A stretch of 64,000 bases of DNA from DATKNA01 sp963755755 (GCA_963755755.1 CAVWLJ010000013.1:1-64000), one strand, 5' to 3'; counted from the first letter of the stretch, positions 47,042 through 56,023 are shown. Program-made: numbers and translations. The notes: generated from the sequence alone by a model not told the origin.

Positions 47042-48177
47042 CAGGCCGCCCTCAGGCCCGCGGCCCGGCGGATGAGGCCGACCACGGTGTCCCGCTCCTG
47101 CTCCGTCATCGTGTGGAAGATCGGCAGGATGAGCGTGTTGTCCGTCAGCCGCTCCGTGACGGAGAGGTCGGCGTGCGCGTGGCCGGCGTACGCGGGCTGG
47201 CGGTGCGCCGCCATGATCCCGGCCCGCGCCGAGACCCCGCCCTCGGCCAGGGCCGCGAGCAGCTCGTTGCGGGTCAGCGGGTAGCGGGCGTCGAGCTCGA
47301 CCCAGAACGACTGCACGTTGGACTCGCCCCACGCCGGGTCGCGGACCGGCCGCAGCCCCGGGACGTCGGCGAGCATCTCCCGGTAACCCGCGGCGATCTC
47401 GCGCCGGCGCCGGACCATCGCGTCGAGCTTGGCCAGCTGCACGAGGCCGACCGCCGCCTGGATGTCCGTCATGCGGTAGTTGAACCCGACCTCGAGGTAG
47501 CTCTCGAGCACCGGCTGCCGGCTGCGGTGCCTGGCGGCGGCGCTGACGTTCATCCCGTGCTCGCGCAGCCGGCGCGCCCGCACCGCGAGCTGCGGGTCGG
47601 ACGTCGTGAGCATGCCGCCCTCCCCCGTGGTGAGCAGCTTGCGGGGGTGGAAGGACCAGGCGGCGAGCTGCGCGGCTGCAGCTACCGGGGCGCCGAGGTA
47701 GGTGGAGCCGGCGGCGCAGGCCGCGTCCTCCACCAGGGCGATCCCGCGGTCCGCGCAGAGCTGCCGCAGGGGTTCGACGTCCGCCGGCGCCCCGCCCTGG
47801 TGGACGACGACGACGGCGCGCGTGCGCGGCGTGAGGACCCGCTCGACGGTGCGGACGCTGAGGTTGCCGTCCTCGGCCTCGACGTCGGCGAAGACGGGCG
47901 TCGCCCCGACGTACACCGCGCAGTTGGCCGTCGCGATGAACGAGAAGGACGGGACCACGACCTCGTCGCCGGGGCCGATGCCGAGCAGGTGCAGGCACAG
48001 GTGCAGGGCGGTGGTGCAGGAGGACACGGCGACGCCCTCGGCGGCGCCGATCCGCTCGGCGAAGCGCTGCTCGAACTCGGCGACCCGCGGCCCCTGCGCG
48101 ACCCAGCCGGAGCGGACGGCCTCCGCGGCCGCCTGCGCCTCCTCCTCGCCCATCCAGGGCTTCATGACGGGGATCAT
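47041..48177 (-). CDS. DegT/DnrJ/EryC1 sugar aminotransferase, copy 1
   Basis: An intact 378-residue PLP enzyme: MIPVMKPWMGEEEAQAA, SSCTTALHLCL, Asp151 in LVEDAACAAGS, Schiff-base Lys180 in SFHPRKLLTTGEGG, and GFNYRMTDIQAAVGL. The family includes 4-keto and 3-keto sugar aminotransferases; this sequence with MKPWMGEEE resembles the 4-amino (PseC/PglE/perosamine-synthase) group more than copy 2 does. ATG 48177 overlaps the epimerase stop (ATGA). Confidence 0.92.
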   Translation of the reverse strand: MIPVMKPWMGEEEAQAAAEAVRSGWVAQGPRVAEFEQRFAERIGAAEGVAVSSCTTALHLCLHLLGIGPGDEVVVPSFSFIATANCAVYVGATPVFADVEAEDGNLSVRTVERVLTPRTRAVVVVHQGGAPADVEPLRQLCADRGIALVEDAACAAGSTYLGAPVAAAAQLAAWSFHPRKLLTTGEGGMLTTSDPQLAVRARRLREHGMNVSAAARHRSRQPVLESYLEVGFNYRMTDIQAAVGLVQLAKLDAMVRRRREIAAGYREMLADVPGLRPVRDPAWGESNVQSFWVELDARYPLTRNELLAALAEGGVSARAGIMAAHRQPAYAGHAHADLSVTERLTDNTLILPIFHTMTEQERDTVVGLIRRAAGLRAA

Positions 48178-49151
48178 GCGAGCTCCCGCTCCGCGCGCCA
48201 CCACTCGACCAGCCCGCGCAACCCGGCGTGCAGGTCGACCTCGGGCTTCCAGCCCAGCTGCTCCTGCGCGGCCTCGATCGAGGCGAGCCGCCGGGTGACC
48301 CCGTTGACGGCGCGAGCCGGGCCGAACTCGACCGGCAGATCGCTGCGGCCCATGACCTCGAGCAGCGCCTCGGCGAGCTCGAGCAGGCTCGTCTCCGTGT
48401 TCGTGCCGATGTTGAAGACGGCGTCCGTCGTGGCCGACTCGGCCGCCAGCAGGTTGGCGCGGGCGATGTCGGTGGTGAAGACGAAGTCCATCGTCTGCTG
48501 GCCGTCGCCCATGACGAGCGGGGGCGTGCCCGCCTCGATCCGCTCCATCCACCGGATGAGCACCTCGGTGTAGAGGCCGTGGATGTCCATCCGGGGGCCG
48601 TACACGTTGAAGTAGCGCAGCGACACGTAGTCCAGGTCGCTCATGGCGTGGAAGCTGCGGAGCATGCCCTCGTTGAAGACCTTGGCGGCGCCGTAGAAGG
48701 TGTCGTTCGCCCAGGGGTGCTGCAGTTCCGTCGTGGGGAACTCGGTCGCGAGCCCGTACACCGACGCGGAGGACGCCGCGACGACCTTGCGGACGCCGGC
48801 GGCGACGGCCGCGTCGAGCACGTTGAACGTGCCGTCGGCGAGCACCTCGAGCGCGAGGCGCGGCTCCTCGGCGCACTGGGTGATCCGGATGGCGGCCTGG
48901 TGGAAGACGAGGTCCGCTCCGGCGGTGACGGCGCGCACGGTGTCCACGTCGCGGATGTCGCCCTCGACGACGTGCACCCGTCCGGACTCCAGGGCGGCGG
49001 CGAGGTTCGCCCGTCGCCCGCGGACGAAGTTGTCGAGCACGCGGATCTCGGCCGCCCCGGCGGCGACGAGCTGGTCCACGATGGTGGACCCGATGGTTCC
49101 GGCGCCGCCGGTCACCAGGCAGACGCTGTTCTCGATTCCGCTCGGGCTCAT
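48174..49151 (-). CDS. NAD-dependent sugar-nucleotide epimerase/dehydratase
   Basis: An intact 325-residue extended SDR: VCLVTGGAGTIGSTIVDQLV (NAD site), FHQAAIRITQCAEEP, the catalytic Ser-rich ASSASVYG, then YGAAKVFNEG (Tyr-x3-Lys), and RYFNVYGPRMD. It converts a nucleotide sugar by 4-epimerisation or 4,6-dehydration; which one cannot be told from the sequence alone. ATGA junctions on both sides show tight coupling to the Gfo/Idh and DegT genes. Confidence 0.9.
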   Translation of the reverse strand: MSPSGIENSVCLVTGGAGTIGSTIVDQLVAAGAAEIRVLDNFVRGRRANLAAALESGRVHVVEGDIRDVDTVRAVTAGADLVFHQAAIRITQCAEEPRLALEVLADGTFNVLDAAVAAGVRKVVAASSASVYGLATEFPTTELQHPWANDTFYGAAKVFNEGMLRSFHAMSDLDYVSLRYFNVYGPRMDIHGLYTEVLIRWMERIEAGTPPLVMGDGQQTMDFVFTTDIARANLLAAESATTDAVFNIGTNTETSLLELAEALLEVMGRSDLPVEFGPARAVNGVTRRLASIEAAQEQLGWKPEVDLHAGLRGLVEWWRAERELA

Positions 49152-50197
49152 GCCAGGTCCTCCAGGGTCACGAAGGCACCGTCGAGCCGGAGGCTCCGGG
49201 CGGCCGCCTCCAGCACGGTCATGACACGCAGGCCGGCCCGGCCGTCGGTGGCTGCCGGGCGTCCCTGCGCGATCGCCGAGGCGAACTCGGTCATCATCAC
49301 GCGTAGCGCCTCCTGCTCCCGCAGCGCCGGCGCGATCATGTCGCCGGAGCGGTAGGAGATGGTGATCTGCTTGCGGTCGTCGGCGTCCATCTCCTGCGAG
49401 GCCAGCCGGTCGACGCCGCGGTCGTAGACGGAGAGCCGCTGGCTCGGGTTCATGTCGTCCCAGACGACGGTCCGCTGCGAACCACCGATGACCATCGTCC
49501 GGATCTTGATCGGGCTGAGCCAGTTGACGTGGACGTGCGCCATCGCGCCGGTGGACAGCCGCAGCGTGAGGTACCCGACGCAGGCCATGCCGTGCCCGAT
49601 GGGGTCGGCGCCGTGCGCCGCGACGGCCTCCACGGCGACGCCGTCCGGCAGCAGGTAGTCCAGGATCGAGAGGTCGTGCGGAGCCAGGTCCCACAGCACG
49701 TCGACGTCCGGTTGCACGAGACCGAGGTTGATCCGTACGGAGTCGACGAACTGGACGTCGCCGAGAGCCCCGCCGCGGATCATCCGGCGCAGTTCCTGGA
49801 CCGCCGAGGTGTAGCAGTACGTGTGGTCGCACATGAGCACGAGGCCCCGGTCCTCGGCCGCCTGCACGAGCTTCTGCCCGTCGCCCAGCGAGGAGGTCAG
49901 CGGCTTCTCGACGAGCACGTGCTTGCCGGCGTCGAGCGCCGCCATCGCCAGCGGGAAGTGCGAGGCCGCAGGCGTGGCGATCGCGATCGCCTGCACGGTG
50001 GGGTCCTCGAGGACCGTGTCGAAGGAGTCGGTGGTGGCGACGGTCGAGTACGGGCCGAGGACGCGGCGGGCGCGGTCCTCGTCGAGGTCGCACAGCCAGC
50101 GCAGCTCGAGCGCCGGCGTGGCCATGGCGTTCCGGACCAGGTTCGGCCCCCAGTAGCCGGCGCCGATGACGGCGAGGCCGATCGGTGCGTTCTCCAC
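49148..50197 (-). CDS. Gfo/Idh/MocA-family sugar-nucleotide oxidoreductase
   Basis: An intact 349-residue protein: AVIGAGYWGPNLVRN (NAD site), AGKHVLVEKPLTSS with the catalytic Lys of the EKP motif, and WDLAPHDLSILDYLL. It resembles WlbA/WbpB-type enzymes that oxidise C3 of a UDP-sugar acid before DegT transamination and acetylation, and such genes follow downstream. GTG 50197 lies 3 bases after the kinase stop. Confidence 0.9.
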   Translation of the reverse strand: MENAPIGLAVIGAGYWGPNLVRNAMATPALELRWLCDLDEDRARRVLGPYSTVATTDSFDTVLEDPTVQAIAIATPAASHFPLAMAALDAGKHVLVEKPLTSSLGDGQKLVQAAEDRGLVLMCDHTYCYTSAVQELRRMIRGGALGDVQFVDSVRINLGLVQPDVDVLWDLAPHDLSILDYLLPDGVAVEAVAAHGADPIGHGMACVGYLTLRLSTGAMAHVHVNWLSPIKIRTMVIGGSQRTVVWDDMNPSQRLSVYDRGVDRLASQEMDADDRKQITISYRSGDMIAPALREQEALRVMMTEFASAIAQGRPAATDGRAGLRVMTVLEAAARSLRLDGAFVTLEDLA

Positions 50198-50200
50198 AGG

Positions 50201-51190
50201 TCAGCTCCAGATGTCGTGGTGGACGTTGAGGATCACCCGCGAGCCGAACGGGTCGATCTTGATCGGGAGCTCGCGCATGGAGGACAGCCGCTCCCGCACC
50301 GATCGCTGGCGCTCGAGCGGGCAGACGACGAGGAGGAACCCGCCGCCACCGGCGCCGGTCACCTTGGCCCCGGTGGCTCCCGCGGCCAGCGCGGCCTCCA
50401 CGGCCTCGTCGATAGCGGTGTTCGAGACCCCCGAGGCGAGCTCGCGCTTGGCGGCCCAGCTCTTGTTGAGGGCGACGCCGAGCGCGTCGACGTCGCCCTC
50501 CCGCAACCCGCCGGCGGCCTCGCCGGCGAGGTCGCGCAACAGGCCGAGCTGCGGCAGCCGGTCGGCGATGTTGGCCGTCTGCTCCCCCAGGATCGTGTTC
50601 GCGCTGCGGGTGATCCCGGTGAAGAAGAGCAGCAGCTCGTCCTGCACCTGCCGGCGGATCTGCGGGGTGAGCGGCAGCTGGTCCACGAGCACGCGGTCGC
50701 CCGGGCCGAAGCGGATGTCGCAGACGCCGCCGTACGCCGCGGCGTACTGGTCCTGCTTGCCGATCGGCTTGCGGCAGCGGTCGATCTCGATGGCGCAGGC
50801 CCGGTCGGCCAGCTCCTCGGCGGTGAGCTGGCGCCCCTGGTAGGCGAAGAGGGCCTGCAGCAGTCCGACGGTGACCGCGGACGACGAGCCGAGGCCCGAG
50901 CCGGCGGACGGGATGTCCGCGAGCGTCGTGATCTCGACCCCGCCCCGGATCCCCGTCATGTGCAGGGCCTCCCGGACGAGCTCGTGCTGCAGGTCCTCGA
51001 CCCGCGACACGATCTCCTTCTGGGAGTAGTTCACGTAGATGTCGTCGTCGAACCGCTGCTTGACGACGACGTACACGTACTTGTCGATCGCCGCGTTGAG
51101 CACCCGCCCGCCGTGCTCGCGGTAGTAGTCCGGCAGGTCGGTGCCGCCGCCCACCAGACCGACCCGCAGGGGCGTCTGAGTGATGATCAT
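50201..51190 (-). CDS. GHMP sugar kinase, HddA-like (heptose 7-phosphate kinase)
   Basis: An intact 329-residue GHMP kinase: TPLRVGLVGGGTDLPDYY at about residues 6-23, an ATP loop PSAGSGLGSSSAV at 94-106, KQDQYAAAYGG, and TGAGGGGFLLVV. The GGGTD-PDYY signature belongs to D-glycero-alpha-D-manno-heptose 7-phosphate kinases and close fucokinase-like relatives. The nucleotidyltransferase next to it and the GmhB-GmhA fusion upstream complete a GDP-heptose route, supporting the first. ATG 51190 overlaps the upstream stop by ATGA. Confidence 0.85.
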   Translation of the reverse strand: MIITQTPLRVGLVGGGTDLPDYYREHGGRVLNAAIDKYVYVVVKQRFDDDIYVNYSQKEIVSRVEDLQHELVREALHMTGIRGGVEITTLADIPSAGSGLGSSSAVTVGLLQALFAYQGRQLTAEELADRACAIEIDRCRKPIGKQDQYAAAYGGVCDIRFGPGDRVLVDQLPLTPQIRRQVQDELLLFFTGITRSANTILGEQTANIADRLPQLGLLRDLAGEAAGGLREGDVDALGVALNKSWAAKRELASGVSNTAIDEAVEAALAAGATGAKVTGAGGGGFLLVVCPLERQRSVRERLSSMRELPIKIDPFGSRVILNVHHDIWS

Positions 51191-51888
51191 GCGGGCACCC
51201 GTCCTGTCCACGTCCGGCGGGCCAGCTCCAGCGTCGCCGGCGACCCGATGTCGAGGAAGTAGCGGTCGCCGAGCTCCACGACGCCGGCCCGGCCGACGAG
51301 CCGGGGCAGCAGGTCGAACCCGATGTCGCGGGGCAGCGGCTCGGGGATCTCGTCGAGGAGCTCGGGTGCGAAGGCGTAGATCCCGGCGTTGGCCAGATCG
51401 CTGCGGGGCTGGGCCGGCTTCTCGGCGAAACCGGTCATCACGCCGTCGGTCACCTCGATGATCCCGCACTCGGACGGGCGGGGGGCCCGGAAGGCCGTGA
51501 GCGTGGCGACCCGGCCGCCGCGGCGGTGCGCGGCCACGAGCTCCGGCAGGTCGGCGTCGGTGAGGTTGTCGGCGTTGATCGCGAGGACGAGCTCGTCGCC
51601 CGCGACGAGGGACCGGTTGGCGTGCAGGGTCCCCGCGCTGCCGAGCAGCACCGGTTCGTGCAGGAGCCGGACCGCCGGGCCGCCGGACCGGCGGGTGACG
51701 TGCGCCCGCACCTGGTCGGCGAGGTGATGGGTGTTGAGCAGCACCTCGTCCACGCCGGCCTCGGCGAGGGCGTCGAGCCAGATGTCGAGCATCGGGCGCC
51801 CGCCCACCTCGACCAGGCACTTCGGCACCGTGTCGGTGAGGGGTCGGAGCCGGGTGCCGAGGCCGGCCGCCAGGAGGAAGGCCTTCAC
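51187..51888 (-). CDS. Sugar-1-phosphate nucleotidyltransferase, HddC-like
   Basis: An intact 233-residue protein: FLLAAGLGTRLRPLTDTVPKCLVEVGG (nucleotide-binding signature), LAINADNLTDADL, GFAEKPAQP and YFLDIGSP. The length and lack of a C-terminal acyltransferase domain fit mannose-1-phosphate or D-glycero-D-manno-heptose-1-phosphate guanylyltransferases. Its place directly before the HddA-like kinase favours the heptose form. GTG 51888 overlaps the epimerase stop (GTGA). Confidence 0.85.
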   Translation of the reverse strand: MKAFLLAAGLGTRLRPLTDTVPKCLVEVGGRPMLDIWLDALAEAGVDEVLLNTHHLADQVRAHVTRRSGGPAVRLLHEPVLLGSAGTLHANRSLVAGDELVLAINADNLTDADLPELVAAHRRGGRVATLTAFRAPRPSECGIIEVTDGVMTGFAEKPAQPRSDLANAGIYAFAPELLDEIPEPLPRDIGFDLLPRLVGRAGVVELGDRYFLDIGSPATLELARRTWTGRVPA

Positions 51889-52998
51889 GACGTCGCCTGC
51901 CGCACGACGCCCAGTTCGCGCATCCGGGCATCGGCCGCCGCGAGGACGTCGTCCAGGCCCGGCATGCCCTGCAGCCAGGCCGCGTACTCGGCCACCGAGT
52001 CCGCCGGCGTCCGGAGCGGGGCCCAGCCGAGCTGCTTGAGCGCGTCGATGTCTGAGCAGATGTGCCGGGTGTCCCCGAACCGGTACTCGCCGGTGACGCG
52101 AGCGGCCAGGTCCGAGCCGTAGTGCCGCTGGACGATCTCGGCGAACTCCTGCGTCGTGTACGGCGTCCCGCCGCCGACGTTGAACGCGTGCCCCGGCGCG
52201 CGCTCGTCCGTGAGCACCAGGACGTTGGCGTCGACGACGTCGTGGATGTTGACGTAGTCGCGGATCGCCTGGCCGTCCTCGTACACGGTGGGCGCCCCGC
52301 CGAGCAGGTAGTGCAGGTTGAAGATCCGGCAGGCCCCGGAGTAGGCGTTGTACACCGACTGCCGTGGTCCCTGGACGATGCTGTAGCGCAGCGCCACCGA
52401 CGGCAGGTCGTAGCGCTTGCCGAGGTTGAGCGCGACCATCTCCTCGGCGTACTTCGACATCCCGTAGGGGTTCTGCGGGTTGGAGATCCGCTCCGGCGTC
52501 CGCTGGAGCTCCAGCGGCCCCTCGCACACCGGGCAGGTCAGCTCCCAGCGGGCGGCCCGCAGTGCGGACTCGGGGCGCATGCCCGGGGTCTGCTCGCCGT
52601 GCTCCGCGCAGGTGTAGAGCCCCTCCCCCATCGCCGATTGCGAGGAGGCGACGACGATCCGCTGCAGGTCGAGCTTCTCCGCAACGGCGATCTCGTAGAT
52701 CAGCGCGGTCGACGTCGACGTTGACGTCGGTGAAGCGGGCGAAGTCCGGGAGGTAGTCCTGGTAGGCCGCCAGGTGGTAGACGGCGTCCACCCGGCGCAG
52801 GAGGTTGGCCAGTAGCTCGCGGTTGCGGACGTCGCCGACGAAGAGCTCGGCACCCGGGGTGAGGTAGCTGGGGCGGCCGTCGCGGTGCACGGGTGCGGTG
52901 AGCGCGTCGAGGACGACGACCTCGTGGCCGAGCTCGACCAGCCGGTCGCAGGTGTGCGAGCCGATGAACCCGGCTCCTCCGGTGACCAGGATCCTCAT
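51885..52998 (-). CDS. Extended SDR epimerase with Cys-rich insert, dTDP-L-rhamnose 4-epimerase-like (one frameshift)
   Basis: About 371 residues. ILVTGGAGFIGSHTCDRLVELGHEV (NAD site), VASSQSAMGEG, YGMSKYAEE (Tyr-x3-Lys) and YVNIHDVVDANVLVL are present. Between the active-site Ser and Tyr lies an insert with CAEHGE and LTCPVCEGPLELQ, a possible zinc knuckle. This insert marks a subgroup annotated as dTDP-L-rhamnose 4-epimerase. The break near 52705 joins DVNVD to LIYEIAVAEKLDLQRI. ATG 52998 overlaps the glycosyltransferase stop (ATGA). Confidence 0.85.
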
Positions 52999-54152
52999 CG
53001 CCGGCCCCCCTTCCGTGCGTGCGGGCGTAGACCTCGCGGTAGACGGCGAGGGTCCGCTCCGCGGTCGCCGCCCAGGTGAACTCCGCGGCCCGTTCGGGGC
53101 CGGCGGCCCGCAGCCGCTCCCCCTCGGGCCCGCAGGCCTTCACCACGGCGTCCGCGATCGACTCCGGGTCCTTCGGGTCGGCGAGCAGCGCGGCGCCGCC
53201 GGCGGTCTCCGGCATCGCGCTGGTGTCGGAGGTCACCACCGGGCAGCCCGCGGCCATGGCCTCGAGCAGCGGCAGCCCGAACGTCTCGTTGAACGACGGG
53301 TACACGAACACGTCGGCGGCACCGGTAGAAGTGCACCGTCTCGTCCAGCGACACGCCGCCGACCCAGACGACGTCCTCGGCGATGCCCAGCTGCTCGGCG
53401 AGGGCCTTGAGCTCGGCCAGGTAGGCGGTGTCCCGGCCCGGCCCCACCACCGCGAGCTGGCGGTCACCCAGGTCGGCCTTCGCGGAGGCGAAGGCGCGCA
53501 GCAACCCCTCGCAGTTCTTGTAGGGCCACAGCGAGGAGACGAAGAGCACGAACGGCCGGGTGATGCCGTAGCGGGAGCTGACGTGCTGCCAGGCCTCGTC
53601 CCGGTCGCCCGGCCGGAACAGCTCGTGGTCGACCGCCTCGGGGATGAGGCGCAGCTTGGCCGGGTCGACGTCGAGGTAGTGCGTGACCTCGTGCCGCAGA
53701 CTCTCGGAGTTGATGATGATCGCGTCGGCGACCTTCGCCGTCCGGGGGTAGTTCATCTGCCGGTAGAGCCGGGCCGCGGGCCGGATGGCCTGCGGCTGTG
53801 TGAACGCGTGCATGGTCTTGAAGTGCACGACGAGGCCGGGCGCCGCCCGGACGATGGGCGCCATCAGCGTGCTCAGGACGTCGATCCGCGCCAGCGGCAG
53901 GCGCACCGGGGCGTAGAGGTGCTCGGTGAGGGTCCGCTTGGGCGGGCTCTCGTTCGACCACGGGAACGTCACGTACCCGACCTTGTCGCCGTACCCGGCG
54001 TGCATCGACCGCGTCCTCGGGCTGACGAGCAGCTGGAACTCCTCGTCGTCGGCGAGCAGCGCGGCCATCTCGGGGATGACGCGGGTCCAGAACCAGTGCG
54101 CCCCGGACGGGTGGTCGGGGTCGTCGGTGAGCAGGTTGATCGCGACACGCAT
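52995..54152 (-). CDS. GT4 family glycosyltransferase (two frameshifts)
   Basis: About 385 residues, GT-B fold. The N-terminal domain (MRVAINLLTDDPDHPSGAHW, VHFKTMHAF, DAIIINSESLRHEV) leads to the C-terminal donor domain (FVLFVSSLWPYKNCEGLLRAFA; VFVYPSFNETFGLPLLEAMAAGCPVV, the E-x7-E-type site). Breaks lie near 53325 and 53020. It lies 7 bp after the GmhB-GmhA gene. The specificity is unknown; a heptose or mannose donor is conceivable from its neighbours. Confidence 0.88.
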   Translation of the reverse strand: MRVAINLLTDDPDHPSGAHWFWTRVIPEMAALLADDEEFQLLVSPRTRSMHAGYGDKVGYVTFPWSNESPPKRTLTEHLYAPVRLPLARIDVLSTLMAPIVRAAPGLVVHFKTMHAFTQPQAIRPAARLYRQMNYPRTAKVADAIIINSESLRHEVTHYLDVDPAKLRLIPEAVDHELFRPGDRDEAWQHVSSRYGITRPFVLFVSSLWPYKNCEGLLRAFASAKADLGDRQLAVVGPGRDTAYLAELKALAEQLGIAEDVVWVGGVSLDETVHFYRCRRRVRVPVVQRDVRAAAARGHGRGLPGGDLRHQRDAGDRRRRRAARRPEGPGVDRGRRGEGLRARGGAAAGRRPRTGRGVHLGGDRGADPRRLPRGLRPHARKGGRR

Positions 54153-54159
54153 CGGGCCC

Positions 54160-55341
54160 TCAGAAGGTGTTGGCGGTGACGGCGTCAGGAGTCATCCGCG
54201 ACTGCCTGACGAACTGGGCGAGCAGGTGCATGCAGGCCTGGTGCGCGTCCTCGATGATCCCGTAGTTGTCGGACGGGACGTGGATGGGGACGTCGGCCAG
54301 CTCTCGCGCGGCTCCGCCGGCGAAGCCGGTCAGGGCGACCGTGTGCATGCCGTGCCGGTTCGCCCACTCCAGGGCGCGGATGACGTTCGGCGAGCGGCCC
54401 GAGGACGAGATCGCGACGAGCACGTCGCCGGGTTCGGCCAGCGACTGCAGCTGGTACTCGAACACCGTGTCGTAGCCGTGGTCGTTGGCGATGGCGCTGA
54501 AGAGCTCGACGTTCGTGCTCAGGCTGAACACCCGGGCCCGCAGGTCGGTCCCGTTGCGCACGCCCTTGACGTGGTCGCACTGGAGGTGGTTGGCGATCGA
54601 GGCGGAGCCGCCGTTGCCGCACGCGTAGACCGTGGCGTTCCGGTTGTGCGCCCCGTTGATCAGCTCGGCCGCCTCGGCGATCCGCGCCATGTCCACCGAA
54701 CCGACGGCCCGCGCCAGCTCGGCGGCGTAGTCGGCCCCGAAGGTGGCACCGTCCGGGTACTGCCGGGCGGGGAAGGCGGGCCGCGGCCGGGGCAGGCTGC
54801 GGGCCTGGTCGTCGAGGATGTGCCGAACGGCCGCCGCGAGGTCCGGGAACGACTGGACGTCGGTGGCCGGGAATGCGACCGGCCCGACGTGCAGGGGGTG
54901 CGCACCCACGGCCCGGGCCAGTCCGACGTCGACGGCGTCGTCACCGACGACCCAGGAGGAGGTCAGGTCCAGGCCGAGCGCCTCGGCGGCCGCCAGGCCC
55001 ATGCCCGGGCCCGGCTTGCGGTCCGCGCTCGTGCGGGCGAACGACTCGACGGTGCCGTCGGGGTGGTACGGGCAGAACAGCCACAGGTCGACGTGGGCAC
55101 CGTGTCGCGCCATCTCCTCGATCATGTGTTTGTGGACCTGGTCCACGTCCTCGATGCCGTAGTAGCCACGGGCCACGCCGGCCTGGTTCGTCACCACGGC
55201 GACCGGCAGGTCCGCACGGTTGAGCGCGGCAATGGCCTCGATGGCCCCGTCGAGGAACTCGACCCGATCCACCGAACCCACGTAGCCGCGGTCCGCGATG
55301 ATCGTCCCGTCGCGGTCGAGCAGCACCCCCGGCCGGCTCAT
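54160..55341 (-). CDS. Fused heptose-bisphosphatase (GmhB-like) and sedoheptulose-7-phosphate isomerase (GmhA-like)
   Basis: An intact 393-residue fusion. Residues 1-180 form a HAD phosphatase of the GmhB type: nucleophile Asp9 and Asp11 in LLDRDGTII, VTNQAGVARGYY, CPYHPDG (Cys90, His93), RKPGPGM and VVGDDAVDV. Residues 200-393 form a SIS isomerase of the GmhA type: CGNGGSASIANHL (241-253), AISSSGRSPNVI and IIEDAHQACMHLL. Two steps of ADP/GDP-heptose synthesis are thus in one chain. The second Cys pair of the GmhB zinc site is replaced (TSADRKP). ATG 55341 starts the conserved domain; the frame upstream to 55524 looks non-coding. Confidence 0.88.
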   Translation of the reverse strand: MSRPGVLLDRDGTIIADRGYVGSVDRVEFLDGAIEAIAALNRADLPVAVVTNQAGVARGYYGIEDVDQVHKHMIEEMARHGAHVDLWLFCPYHPDGTVESFARTSADRKPGPGMGLAAAEALGLDLTSSWVVGDDAVDVGLARAVGAHPLHVGPVAFPATDVQSFPDLAAAVRHILDDQARSLPRPRPAFPARQYPDGATFGADYAAELARAVGSVDMARIAEAAELINGAHNRNATVYACGNGGSASIANHLQCDHVKGVRNGTDLRARVFSLSTNVELFSAIANDHGYDTVFEYQLQSLAEPGDVLVAISSSGRSPNVIRALEWANRHGMHTVALTGFAGGAARELADVPIHVPSDNYGIIEDAHQACMHLLAQFVRQSRMTPDAVTANTF

Positions 55342-55456
55342 CGGGTCCACGCCCTCGGCGCGGGCCGGCTCCCGTCGGCGGCTGCGCCGCCGAGGTCGGG
55401 CTTCGGGCGGCACAGCGTGTCGTCCTCGTTCACCTGCGTCTCCTGACGTCGACGGC

Positions 55457-56023
55457 TCATTGCAGGGCTCCGAACCACTCGTCGAGCATGGGTTCGACGA
55501 CGGCGAGGGCCGGGGCGGCGGCATCCCGGCCGCTCACCCCGGTGACGGGCAACGGCCAGGGAATGGCCAGGTCGGGGTCGTCGTAGCGGATGGTGACCTC
55601 GTACTCGGGGCGCTCGATCCGGTTGACCAGGCAGCAGACGTCGGCGGTCGTGGTGAGCGCCTGGTAGCCGTGGGCCAGGCCGGCGGGGAGCCAGACCGAG
55701 CGGTGGTCGACGTCGTCCAGCACCACGGTCATCCACAGCCGGTACGTCGGGGAGGCCGGGCGCAGGTCCACGGCGACGTCCACGACGGCGCCGTGCGAGC
55801 AGTGGACCAGGTGGCCCACCCCTCCGTCCGTGCGGACGTGCAGCCCGCGGACGCCGCCGCGCAGCGTGCGGGTCTGGGTCTCCTGGACGAGCTGGCGGCC
55901 GTCCATCCCGGACGCGAAGGCGATCTCGGCGTCGAAGGTGCAGACCACGAACCCCTGGTCGTCGCTGCGGGGAGACGGCTCGAACACGACCGATCCGGCC
56001 AGGAGGCCCAGCGACGCCTTCAT
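55457..56023 (-). CDS. dTDP-4-keto-6-deoxysugar 3,5-epimerase family (RmlC-like)
   Basis: An intact 188-residue cupin. The active-site base His62 lies in GVRGLHVRTDGG, followed by CSHGAVVDVAVDLRPASPTY, the Tyr/His region WLPAGLAHGYQAL, and YDDPDLAIPWP. It isomerises dTDP-4-keto-6-deoxyglucose-type sugars. No rmlA, rmlB or rmlD lies in the window, so the precursor must be made elsewhere. ATG 56023 fits the family start. A 249-bp gap (56024-56272) separates it from the polymerase and may hold a second promoter. Confidence 0.87.
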   Translation of the reverse strand: MKASLGLLAGSVVFEPSPRSDDQGFVVCTFDAEIAFASGMDGRQLVQETQTRTLRGGVRGLHVRTDGGVGHLVHCSHGAVVDVAVDLRPASPTYRLWMTVVLDDVDHRSVWLPAGLAHGYQALTTTADVCCLVNRIERPEYEVTIRYDDPDLAIPWPLPVTGVSGRDAAAPALAVVEPMLDEWFGALQ

